Source: Flavobacteriaceae bacterium NBU2973 (GTDB lineage: Bacteria; Bacteroidota; Bacteroidia; Flavobacteriales; Flavobacteriaceae). Taken from it: DNA of 64,000 nt. Below are positions 53,295 through 61,265 of the stretch, one piece after another (within the stretch, counting starts at the first letter, position 1; the number at the start of each line of letters is the position of its first letter). The notes below the pieces were generated by a model, which was not told where the DNA came from, searched no databases, and was given only the letters and a program-made list of their open reading frames with translations. The DNA is taken from assembly GCA_026162565.1 (NCBI GenBank), contig JAOEIQ010000006.1:186001-250000 (forward strand). Reading direction: 5' to 3'. A program made the position numbers and the translations under genes.

Positions 53295-53297
53295 ATC

Positions 53298-54410
53298 ATG
53301 AAATTTTACAAAGTACTAATATTAATAACTTTTATCTCTTCGCTATCAATAAAAGCACAAGACTACTCAAAACAGTTTGAAGCATTCCAAAAATCCATTG
53401 AGTCAAAAAATATAGTCGAACTACAACCTTTTATAAGTTCGGAAATGGCTATTCCTCCATTGGTTACAAAGGAACAATTAACACCAGAGCTCTTAGAACG
53501 CGTATTAAAGGATGTATTTGAGAGAGTTTCTTCAGTTTCCATGAAGGATACTCAAAATGGAGAAATGATGGTTTTCTATGATTTTAAGGATAAAAACACA
53601 AAGGACAGGACTTCTTCTATTCTTTTAGATTCGGATGGAAAAATTAAAGAGATTAAAATCATAGCCGCTCTTATTAATGAAGAAAGGGAGAAAACAGAAA
53701 GTAAGGATGCAGAACAACCAATTGCCGACGAGTTCACTAAAAAATACCCAGCAAAAAAAGTAGAATTCGCAACATCGGATAATAGGATAGTTATAGGGAA
53801 TTTATATGAAATAGGATTAAATCAACCCATAATATTATTGGGTCACCAATCTGGCTCTAACAAGTATGAATACGCAGATATTGCGCCTAAATTAAATGCT
53901 ATGGGATACAATGCCTTGGCTATAGATTTAACTGGAGGAGGAACATTTGCAGCTCATAATAATGAAACACTAGATAGAGGTACAGATGTAGAAAACGATA
54001 GACAACTTATTCAAAGGAGAACAGGACAAGAAATTAATGCTGCCGTTGATTATTTATACAAAAAATACAATCAAAAAGTAATTGTATGGGGAAGTTCCTT
54101 ATCTGCAAATTTTGCCATTATTGTTGCTGCTAGAAATGAGAATGCAAAAGCCGCAATAAGCTTTAGTGGTTTAGCAAGTGGATTAACTGAAATACTAACC
54201 ACATTTGAAAAACCATTATTCATAACCTCTTCTAAAGAAGAAGTGTATCGGGTAAAAGCCCTTTTAAAAGATAATTCAAAAGAGCACATCACACATTTTA
54301 TACCTAATAGTGAGGGTGGACACGGCTCTATGGTGTTGTGGAATGGGCAACCATATGCAGAAGAATATTGGACTGCGGTAAAAGCCTTTTTGTTTAAAAT
54401 AAATAACTAA
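53298..54410 (+). CDS. Secreted alpha/beta hydrolase with N-terminal DUF3887-like domain
   Basis: Signal peptide (1-20), a NTF2-like or DUF3887 domain (about 22-130, FISSEMAIPPLVTKEQL, KIKEIKII), then an alpha/beta hydrolase core (about 155-368). The nucleophile elbow is GSSLSA (VWGSSLSAN) with Ser where the second conserved Gly of GxSxG normally stands. Probable oxyanion segment LLGHQSGSN and catalytic His in GGHGSMVLW. Probably an esterase or dienelactone-hydrolase-like enzyme; substrate unknown. Middle gene of a three-gene operon divergent from a LytTR system. Confidence 0.85.
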   Translation: MKFYKVLILITFISSLSIKAQDYSKQFEAFQKSIESKNIVELQPFISSEMAIPPLVTKEQLTPELLERVLKDVFERVSSVSMKDTQNGEMMVFYDFKDKNTKDRTSSILLDSDGKIKEIKIIAALINEEREKTESKDAEQPIADEFTKKYPAKKVEFATSDNRIVIGNLYEIGLNQPIILLGHQSGSNKYEYADIAPKLNAMGYNALAIDLTGGGTFAAHNNETLDRGTDVENDRQLIQRRTGQEINAAVDYLYKKYNQKVIVWGSSLSANFAIIVAARNENAKAAISFSGLASGLTEILTTFEKPLFITSSKEEVYRVKALLKDNSKEHITHFIPNSEGGHGSMVLWNGQPYAEEYWTAVKAFLFKINN

Positions 54411-54411
54411 T

Positions 54412-54984
54412 ATGAATTTAAAAAGACTTCCTTTATTAAAATTTGCTCTAAAATATGGACTCATATTGGCAGCTATCCCAACCATTTACAATATTGTATT
54501 GGTGATAATGGGCTTACATCTAGATTATAACTATTATGGAGAAGGCTTAGGAGAATCGTATACTAAAGCAAGAACGTATCTTCTTCCACTACTACTATTT
54601 ATAGCTATATATCGTTATAAAAAGATTTCTGCACCACCTCTAAAGCTGAAAACAACACTAAAACTAGGATTGTGGATAGTTCTCATTAGCGCTTTTGTGG
54701 TTATTGCTTATAACTTCATTTTCAGGATTTTCATAGAACCAGAATTCGGCACTAAATTCTACGAAATAAATAGAGCGCAGATTTATAACATCCTATTAGA
54801 AGGACATCAAGAAATAGGTAGAGACTACACAGATGCAGATATGGATGGCCATATAGCAACCAATGGCAGTTTATGGAATATGGTCTTTGCCCATGTCACT
54901 CTCAACTTCATTTTCACCCTATTTTTTTCGTTAGTGTTTGGGCTTATATTCAGAACCAGAAAAAGAAGAAAAGCCGTGTCATAA
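54412..54984 (+). CDS. Membrane protein, DUF4199-like
   Basis: 190 residues with four helices (about 12-32, 50-67, 80-100 and 155-178), a loop of about 45 residues carrying DYTDADMDGH before the last, and a basic tail. Opens LKFALKYGLILAAIPTIYNI, like DUF4199 proteins of Bacteroidota. Function unknown. Starts 1 bp after the hydrolase gene, so co-transcribed. Confidence 0.75.
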   Translation: MNLKRLPLLKFALKYGLILAAIPTIYNIVLVIMGLHLDYNYYGEGLGESYTKARTYLLPLLLFIAIYRYKKISAPPLKLKTTLKLGLWIVLISAFVVIAYNFIFRIFIEPEFGTKFYEINRAQIYNILLEGHQEIGRDYTDADMDGHIATNGSLWNMVFAHVTLNFIFTLFFSLVFGLIFRTRKRRKAVS

Positions 54985-55062
54985 TTTTTTAATTTCTGTA
55001 TCTAATACTGATGAAGACACTCGAAGAACGGCACCTCGAATTTTCAAACAGAAAGCTCATAG

Positions 55063-55398
55063 GGAATTTGTAACGTGGTGGAACGAGCCATTGATTTTTT
55101 CTTTCATTCGGTAGAGCAGGTTAACAGCATTAAACCTCCTATTTTTATTGTAGCTGGAAAATGAGATACTAATACTCCTGTTAAAAGTAATGCTCAAAAT
55201 TATAATCGGTTAATTTAAACAAGTGAGCTTTTTCTTTTTGGAGAATATGTAAATCATTGTGTCTTTTTAGATGAACCTACTTAATTTGAAAAAAAGATAT
55301 TACCTGAATTAACTATTGACCATCCAAATGTAAATCGAAGAGAAATTCACAATAAAACTATCGAACTAGCTATTGACTTTTTTAGAAAAGAACTATAA
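55063..55398 (+). pseudogene. Remnant of an alpha/beta hydrolase gene
   Basis: One frame of the plus strand reads as the C-terminal part of an alpha/beta hydrolase: RAIDFFFHSVEQ, then SIKPPIFIVAGK, then DTNTPVKSNAQNYNRLI, then VNHCVFLDEP, then ILPELTIDHPNVNRREIHNK ending FFRKEL. At least three in-frame stops (after GK, RLI and EPT) break it, and the N-terminal half including the nucleophile is absent. The frame is otherwise continuous, so decay is recent. It follows an intact hydrolase operon. Confidence 0.75.
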
Positions 55399-55483
55399 TA
55401 ACTAGCATTCAATCTTGGATATTAGGTCAACAGTGTTGACGATTAAAAATCTGTTGACCGATTTGTTTTCTTCTTTCAGATAA

Positions 55484-55607
55484 ATTTAGCAAAAATTAAT
55501 AAAGCGATTTTACCAAGAATGCTTTAGGTTAAAATATAAAAAGGATTTAAGCATGATTTTATTCGCTTTGCTCGAAGTTCCACTTTGAAAATAGGATTAG
55601 ATCATGA
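55484..55607 (+). pseudogene. Decayed copy of the 50-residue gene with 82-bp deletion
   Basis: Matches 48875-48904 and 48987-49077 almost base for base, lacking the 82 bases between (48905-48986). The start and most of the reading frame are lost, while the 3' flank including GTTCCACTTTGAAAATAGG is kept. Direction is the same as the intact copy, 6.6 kb away. Confidence 0.75.
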
Positions 55608-55860
55608 CTTCGCTGTTCCTTAAAGCTCCGCTTTGAAAATAAAACTAATCAATCCTATTATAATAAAATAAACTCTCAAAGCTATACTTAATAAAGGATT
55701 AACTTTCAGCAGCTCGTTGTTCCTTAAAGCTCTGCTTTGAAAATCAAAAACTCAAACTTTTAAATCATGCTGTCTGATACCATTAATTATTTATACAAAA
55801 CGTCTCTAAAGGATTGCTAGCGCATCCTTTTTGATACGCTTTGAAAATCAAAAAAGAAAC
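55608..55860. repeat. Degenerate short repeats with compensatory hairpins
   Basis: GTTCCTTAAAGCTCCGCTTTGAAAAT (55615-55640) recurs at 55719-55744 with one change, and shorter forms occur at about 55578 and 49050. Each carries a small dyad: AAAGC/GCTTT in the longer forms and AAGT/ACTT in the shorter, so paired bases change together. No ORF in this stretch. Confidence 0.6.
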
Positions 55861-55862
55861 AA

Positions 55863-55899
55863 AATAAAAAAGCAAGCTATTTATTTTGCTTGCTTTTTT
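55863..55899 (-). terminator. Terminator after tRNA-Arg
   Basis: AAAAAGCAAGC pairs with GCTTGCTTTTT over a 10-nt loop; T-run on the reverse strand follows the tRNA 3' end by about 11 bp. Confidence 0.8.
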
Positions 55900-55909
55900 G
55901 ATTTATTCG

Positions 55910-55983
55910 TGACCTCGGCAGGATTCAAACCTGCAACCTCTTGAGCCGTAATCAAGTGCACTATTCAGTTATGCTACGAGGCC
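55910..55983 (-). tRNA. tRNA-Arg (anticodon ACG)
   Basis: Full cloverleaf on the reverse strand: acceptor GGCCTCG/CGAGGTC, D arm, anticodon stem CTTGA/TCAAG with loop TTACGGC (anticodon ACG, positions 34-36), T arm GCAGG/CCTGC with loop TTTGAAT. Discriminator A; no encoded CCA follows. Reads the CGN box after A34 deamination to inosine. A terminator follows. Confidence 0.95.
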
Positions 55984-56057
55984 ATTTTTGTGGGTGCAAA
56001 TATAATGCAATAATTTATAATTGAAAATTTATTACTAAAAATATAAAGTGATTAATC

Positions 56058-56330
56058 CTAGACTATTTCAGCACTTAAACCTGCATCTAAAAGCAGGGAA
56101 CATCGAGGCTTTAAATCATCGTAAGAACCTGTTTTAACCGTGCATTTACCTTTGTAATGTACAAGAATTGAACATTGTTCTGCTTGCTCTGGAGTATGAT
56201 CGCAAGCGTAAATAAGCGTATCTATAACATGATCAAAAGTATTAACATCATCGTTATAGAGAATAATTTCATTTTGTTTTAACGTATCCTCATCAAGTAA
56301 TACATCTTCAAGGGCTTTTTCTTTTGTCAT
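56058..56330 (-). CDS. clpS: ATP-dependent Clp protease adaptor ClpS
   Basis: 90 residues. Binds N-degron substrates and hands them to ClpA/ClpC. Family core: IILYNDDVNTFDHVIDTL with the substrate-binding Asn-Asp pair, CDHTPEQAEQCSILVHYKGKCTVK and the end LLDAGLSAEIV. Last gene of the tpiA-prmA-clpS cluster, 31 bp after prmA. Confidence 0.95.
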   Translation of the reverse strand: MTKEKALEDVLLDEDTLKQNEIILYNDDVNTFDHVIDTLIYACDHTPEQAEQCSILVHYKGKCTVKTGSYDDLKPRCSLLLDAGLSAEIV

Positions 56331-56361
56331 AACACTTAATATCTTAAGCTAATTTAATCAA

Positions 56362-57204
56362 TTATTCAGAAAATATAAACTTTAGAGCAACCCATTCGTT
56401 CTTTTCAAAGTTTTCGACAAACTGCAAACCTAAAGTCTCACACTTACTCTTTATCGATGGAATATCGCTATTGTAAAAACCACTTAACAAAACCATTGCG
56501 TTAGGGTTTAAGCATGAAACATATGTATCTAAATCTTTAAGAAGAATATTTCTATTAATATTAGCAATAACAACATCATATTTTTTCCCCTTAAGCAAAG
56601 ATGCATCACCTTCTAAAACAGTTATAATTTTACAATTGTTGCGTTCAACATTTTCTAGACTATTTATATAACACCAATTATCAATGTCAATAGCATCAAC
56701 TGATTTAGCACCTTTCATTTCTGCTAAAATTGCCAACACTCCTGTTCCACTTCCCATATCTAAAACAGATTTACCAACAAAATCATTTTTTAGAATATGC
56801 TGAATCATCATATGTGTTGTTTCATGATGACCAGTCCCGAAACTCATTTTAGGCTCTATAACAATATCGTACTGTGTATCTGGCTTTTCATGAAAAGGTG
56901 CACGAACCGTACATGAATTATCTACAACTATTGGTTGAAAATTTTTCTCCCATTCTTCATTCCAGTTGGTCTGTTCAATTTCTTCATGAGTGAAGGATAT
57001 TTCAAACTCTTTTGAATTTAAAATGAAAACAGAATCAAGAATCTGATCATTCCATTCCTCTTTTTGAATATAAGCTGTAACGCCTTCATGAGTTTCAACA
57101 AAACTTTCAAAACCTACATAACCCAATTCTGCGATTAAAATCTCGGTAGCTGGTTGTAAAGGTTTTACCTTAAAATAATAACCAATGTAAATTTGATTAT
57201 TCAA
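56362..57204 (-). CDS. prmA: Ribosomal protein L11 methyltransferase
   Basis: SAM-dependent trimethylation of ribosomal protein L11. N-terminal L11-recognition domain, then the methyltransferase core with MSFGTGHHETTHMMIQ, the SAM loop VLDMGSGTGVLAILAE and catalytic-face VIANINRNILLKDL. 280 residues. 3 bp after tpiA. Confidence 0.95.
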   Translation of the reverse strand: MNNQIYIGYYFKVKPLQPATEILIAELGYVGFESFVETHEGVTAYIQKEEWNDQILDSVFILNSKEFEISFTHEEIEQTNWNEEWEKNFQPIVVDNSCTVRAPFHEKPDTQYDIVIEPKMSFGTGHHETTHMMIQHILKNDFVGKSVLDMGSGTGVLAILAEMKGAKSVDAIDIDNWCYINSLENVERNNCKIITVLEGDASLLKGKKYDVVIANINRNILLKDLDTYVSCLNPNAMVLLSGFYNSDIPSIKSKCETLGLQFVENFEKNEWVALKFIFSE

Positions 57205-57207
57205 GAC

Positions 57208-57957
57208 CTAAAAAGCATTTACAATTGCAAAAAAGTCTTCTGCTTTTAATGAAGCTCCACCAATAAGTCCGCCATCAACATCTGGTTTGCCAAAAATTTC
57301 TTTAGCATTATTAGGCTTTACACTTCCGCCATACAAAATAGATAGATTATCAGCCACATCATTATTGTATCGCTCTTTGAATAAACTTCTAATAAACGCG
57401 TGCATATCTTGCGCTTGTTCAGGAGTAGCAGTTTCTCCTGTACCAATAGCCCAAACAGGCTCATAAGCTAAAACTATATTTTTATAAGCATCTGCATCTA
57501 AATGACACAAGGCATTTACTAATTGTGATTTTACAACAGTTTCCTGATTACCAGCTTTTCTGTCTTGTAACTCTTCTCCAAAACAAAAAATTACTCGCAT
57601 ACCATGTTGTAATGCTTGGTCAACTTTTTTAGCTAAACTTTCATCTGTTTCGTTGAAATAAGCACGACGCTCACTATGACCAAGAATAACGGTTTTTATT
57701 CCTAATGATTTTAGCATTTCAGCACTTACCTCTCCTGTGTAGGCACCATTGTCTGCAAAGTGCATATTTTGAGCAACTACTTCAATACTATCTTGACGCA
57801 ATGCTTCAAAAGCATGCCAAAGATTAACAAAAGTTGGAGCGATCATGACCTCAGCATTAGACGTTTGAACTTGAGATTTTAAATCTGAAATTAATGATTC
57901 TGTTTGAGATAAATCATTATTCATTTTCCAGTTTCCTGCTACGATATTTTTTCTCAT
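57208..57957 (-). CDS. tpiA: Triosephosphate isomerase
   Basis: Interconverts dihydroxyacetone phosphate and glyceraldehyde 3-phosphate. 249 residues. N-terminal GNWKMN (catalytic Lys), ILGHSERR (catalytic His), the flexible loop AYEPVWAIGTG (catalytic Glu) and phosphate-binding ILYGGSVKPNN with GGLIGGASL. Overlaps the upstream TlpA-like gene by 4 bp, so coupled. Confidence 0.98.
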   Translation of the reverse strand: MRKNIVAGNWKMNNDLSQTESLISDLKSQVQTSNAEVMIAPTFVNLWHAFEALRQDSIEVVAQNMHFADNGAYTGEVSAEMLKSLGIKTVILGHSERRAYFNETDESLAKKVDQALQHGMRVIFCFGEELQDRKAGNQETVVKSQLVNALCHLDADAYKNIVLAYEPVWAIGTGETATPEQAQDMHAFIRSLFKERYNNDVADNLSILYGGSVKPNNAKEIFGKPDVDGGLIGGASLKAEDFFAIVNAF

Positions 57958-58439
57958 TGTAAGGCTTGTATTAGTTTTTGATCATCTGCTTTTACAGATT
58001 TAAATAATTTTATGTTTCCTTGCGAATCTACAACCATGTATCGAGGTATCCAACTCAAACTAATAGATTTACCAAAATCACTTTTCATTCCTTTTGGCAT
58101 TAAATAATGGTCTCCAACGACCTGATATTTCTGAATACCTCGTTTTAGACTTTCTAACGATCTATCAGCGGATAAAAATACATAAACTGCATTTGGAAAT
58201 TGATCTTGTAGCGCTTTTACTTTTGGCATTCCTTTTATACAATCGCCACACCAAGAAGCCCAAGCATCTATTACTATTTGTTTCCCATCATACTTTTGTA
58301 ATATATCTTTAAACAAAATCTCTTCTCCAGACAAAGTTAACATGGTGTCATTTAAAGCTTCTTCTGGAAACTTGTCTAAAGGTTTTGTACAACCAAAAAA
58401 AACAAATAGGGTAGAGATTAGTAAAACTAATTTTTTCAT
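57954..58439 (-). CDS. TlpA-like thioredoxin-fold lipoprotein
   Basis: 161 residues. Signal peptide ending FVFFGC, lipid Cys17. Thioredoxin-fold domain with active site WASWCGDCIKGMPKV, CxxC as in TlpA/ResA-type reductases, and the cis-Pro region SWIPRYMVVDSQG. Periplasmic disulfide reductase, perhaps for cytochrome or envelope maturation. Between the ABC permease gene (11 bp) and tpiA (overlap 4 bp). Confidence 0.9.
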   Translation of the reverse strand: MKKLVLLISTLFVFFGCTKPLDKFPEEALNDTMLTLSGEEILFKDILQKYDGKQIVIDAWASWCGDCIKGMPKVKALQDQFPNAVYVFLSADRSLESLKRGIQKYQVVGDHYLMPKGMKSDFGKSISLSWIPRYMVVDSQGNIKLFKSVKADDQKLIQALQ

Positions 58440-58450
58440 TTAAAACTATT

Positions 58451-59527
58451 TTATTCTAATGTTACTTTTGGATCTAACCAAGCATATATTAGGTCGACAA
58501 AAATATTGATAATTACAAATAGCGTCGCTATTATTAAAACAGAGCCCATAATTACAGGTAAATCAAGCGTATTTAATGCATTTACTATTTCTTTTCCAAG
58601 ACCATTCCATCCAAAAATATACTCAACAAACACTGCTCCAGCTAACATAGAGGCAAACCATCCTGAAATGGCAGTAACAACTGGATTTAATGCATTTTTA
58701 ACGGCGTGATTTTTTATGACTTGAAACTCACTTAATCCTTTTGCTCGTGCTGTACGAATATAATCTTGATTCAATACTTCTAAGAGCGAATTCCTCATTA
58801 ACTGAATAACAACAGCTAAAGGACGAATACCTAAAACGACAGCAGGAAGTATTAAGTTTTTCCATTTAATATGATTCGCTTCACCAAAATCATCTAACAC
58901 ATATAAACTTCCTGTCATTTCTAAATTGGTATACTTATGAAGCACAAAACCAAAAAGCCATGCAAATAATATGGCACTAAAAAAAGATGGCACGCTCATT
59001 CCTAGTGTACTTAATATCTGAATAGTTTTATCAAGAAATGTATCTTTATATAATGCTGAAATTATTCCGAATATTATTCCTAGAATTATGGCAATGACTA
59101 TTGCTGCAATAGCTAAAACAAACGTATTTGGTAATGTTTCGGCAAGCACTTGGCTCACACTTTTACCTTGTTTAGTGAACGACTCACGTAAATAAGGAAA
59201 TTTAATAGCTACATCTGTATTACCCAGTGAAAATAGTTTTGATGCTGCATACTTTTCCTTATCTAAAAACGTATAGTCACTTTTATTTTTTGAATGAAAA
59301 GATAAAGGCGATAAATCATTTAAATAATACAAATATTGTGTACCTATTGGTTTATCAAAACCATATTTAGCTTTTACAATAGCCAATTGTTCACTGTCTT
59401 CATTTTGACCCAACATCATTTGTGCTGGATCACCAGGAAGCACATTAAATAAAAAGAAAATAACTGTAATAACTCCTAATAAGGTTAGGAGCGCATAAAA
59501 GATTTTATTTAGAAGGTAGCTTATCAG
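58451..59527 (-). CDS. DppB-like ABC transporter permease (non-canonical start codon)
   Basis: Full family length needs a start upstream of the GTG at 59443, because the first membrane helix (YALLTLLGVITVIFFLFNVL) lies before it. No ATG, GTG or TTG exists in that frame after the TAG at 59570-59572; CTG at 59525-59527 fits best, 7 bp after the upstream stop, giving MISYLLNKIFY if initiated with Met. Later: LPGDPAQMMLGQ, six membrane helices in total and the EAA-like SEFQVIKNHAVKNALNPV loop. No ATPase, second permease or binding protein is nearby, so partners are elsewhere. Confidence 0.8.
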   Translation of the reverse strand: MISYLLNKIFYALLTLLGVITVIFFLFNVLPGDPAQMMLGQNEDSEQLAIVKAKYGFDKPIGTQYLYYLNDLSPLSFHSKNKSDYTFLDKEKYAASKLFSLGNTDVAIKFPYLRESFTKQGKSVSQVLAETLPNTFVLAIAAIVIAIILGIIFGIISALYKDTFLDKTIQILSTLGMSVPSFFSAILFAWLFGFVLHKYTNLEMTGSLYVLDDFGEANHIKWKNLILPAVVLGIRPLAVVIQLMRNSLLEVLNQDYIRTARAKGLSEFQVIKNHAVKNALNPVVTAISGWFASMLAGAVFVEYIFGWNGLGKEIVNALNTLDLPVIMGSVLIIATLFVIINIFVDLIYAWLDPKVTLE

Positions 59528-59534
59528 ATTACGA

Positions 59535-61262
59535 TTACTTATTTTTCTCTTTAATTTTTTTAATCTGCTCTAATGAATATGGTTTATAAACAAAATCCTC
59601 TCCAAAAATTCTTTTTGCAGATTCTTCTACAGTATCGTAAAAACCTATCTCTTTACGAAGTTTATTAACGTTTTCTGGATCCTTAATTGGCCAGATAAAT
59701 GAAAATCCGTCTGAGATGGTGCTTCCTTGAGTACCATAGATTTGCTCTTTACCTTGATACATTAAATGTCTATCTTCCATTTGAGCAACGGCAGGTTTTG
59801 AAATTTCTCCTTTTTCTGAAGCTTTTTTAATTATTGGCAAATACTCTTCAATGCTATTAGAATGTTGTATTACATACCAAGCAGCTTTATTTGTTGGTTC
59901 TCCAACTAATGATTTTCCTGGATAACCATATTCTTTGATAATTTTTTCAACCTTCAATAAATTTAATGAATCTACATCGTTCCAAACTTTCATATAACCC
60001 ATTGCATCATCTTGGATTGGAAGGTTTAATTTCTTTGCTATTGCATCTTTTTCCTCTTTAGTTTCAGCAAAATAAATTTCTCTAACTCCTTGATCTAATG
60101 CATAAATTTCATCTAGCTGTTTTTTTAACTCAAAATTTAAATCTGGTTTTGCTGTGGCTAAAGTTTCTAATTGTAAGTTTTTAACATCATTCCAATGCAA
60201 TTTTTGCATTACAGTACCATTTTGCAATTCTAAAATTCCAGGATTAGAACGTACAACTGTTTTTAAAGCTTTCTCATCACATAGATAGGTATCAAAATTT
60301 AAGTCGTAAGCTTCCTTAATACGCTGTTTATCTTCTAGTCCAGAAGCTGACAAACCAATTACTTTATACCCTTTTTTAATAGCGTTATCAGTTGCTAGTT
60401 TCACTTTTTTAAGTCCCTCTATTTCTGCATTCGCCATATCATACATGACAACCATAACGAGGTTATCTTCTGACAAAAATTCGTCAGTTAAATCTTCATC
60501 TTCTGTTTCAATAGAAAAATCCTGAATTGGTGGTGTATAACCTTCATCTATTACTTTTATTTCATAACCTACATATTCTCCTCCTTCAACAGTTGGGTAA
60601 CTTCCGTTAGTTACAAATTCTTTTTCTTCACCATTAACTTTAAATTTCCAAGTATATTCCTGAACGGGTTTAGGTGCATCTTCTGGAATTGACATTCCTT
60701 CCTTTATATTCGCTCCAATTTTGTAGGCTCTAAAATCTTTTACTGGTAAATGCATTAACACATGATAACCAAACCATAAGCACGCTATAAAACTTAAAAG
60801 CGCCATAACCGTTGTAGTAAGTTTGCCAAAAATTGGTTTGATATGTTTTAGTCCAAAAAACAGAATGAGAATAAAAACTAAAAGTATGACATCTTTTGTA
60901 AAGCTTTCCCAAGGTGTTAATTTTAAGGCATCTCCAAAGCATCCACAATCTTTAACTTTATCGAAGTACGCTGAATAAAAGGTTAGAAACGTAAAGAATA
61001 TAATCATACCTAAAAGACTCCAGATAGTAAATTTAGGTTTATAACCAATTAATAAAAATACACCGAGAACAACTTCAAAAACTACAACCAAAACTGAAAT
61101 AGCTAAAGCATAAGGCTCTAAAAATGGTAAGTTAAGTACATCAGCACTAAAATACTCTTGCAATTTATATGAAAACCCTAGAGGGTCGTTTAGCTTTATA
61201 AGTCCCGAAATGATGAATAAAACTCCAACTAAAACTCGTGATATTTGAACTAAAAATTTCAT
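59535..61262 (-). CDS. DoxX/MauE-like membrane protein with thioredoxin-like C-terminal part (BT_3928 family)
   Basis: 575 residues. Four N-terminal helices (about 5-22, 50-71, 78-98 and 115-132) carrying the motif DKVKDCGCFGDALKLTPWESF as in MauE/DoxX proteins, a fifth helix near 150-165, then a soluble half (about 185-575) with a thioredoxin-like segment (LVMVVMYDMANAEIEGLKKVK) that lacks a CxxC. The Cys pair in CGCFGD could exchange disulfides with the TlpA-like neighbour two genes down (inference). Start 3 bp after DUF1599. Confidence 0.82.
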   Translation of the reverse strand: MKFLVQISRVLVGVLFIISGLIKLNDPLGFSYKLQEYFSADVLNLPFLEPYALAISVLVVVFEVVLGVFLLIGYKPKFTIWSLLGMIIFFTFLTFYSAYFDKVKDCGCFGDALKLTPWESFTKDVILLVFILILFFGLKHIKPIFGKLTTTVMALLSFIACLWFGYHVLMHLPVKDFRAYKIGANIKEGMSIPEDAPKPVQEYTWKFKVNGEEKEFVTNGSYPTVEGGEYVGYEIKVIDEGYTPPIQDFSIETEDEDLTDEFLSEDNLVMVVMYDMANAEIEGLKKVKLATDNAIKKGYKVIGLSASGLEDKQRIKEAYDLNFDTYLCDEKALKTVVRSNPGILELQNGTVMQKLHWNDVKNLQLETLATAKPDLNFELKKQLDEIYALDQGVREIYFAETKEEKDAIAKKLNLPIQDDAMGYMKVWNDVDSLNLLKVEKIIKEYGYPGKSLVGEPTNKAAWYVIQHSNSIEEYLPIIKKASEKGEISKPAVAQMEDRHLMYQGKEQIYGTQGSTISDGFSFIWPIKDPENVNKLRKEIGFYDTVEESAKRIFGEDFVYKPYSLEQIKKIKEKNK

Positions 61263-61265
61263 ATA

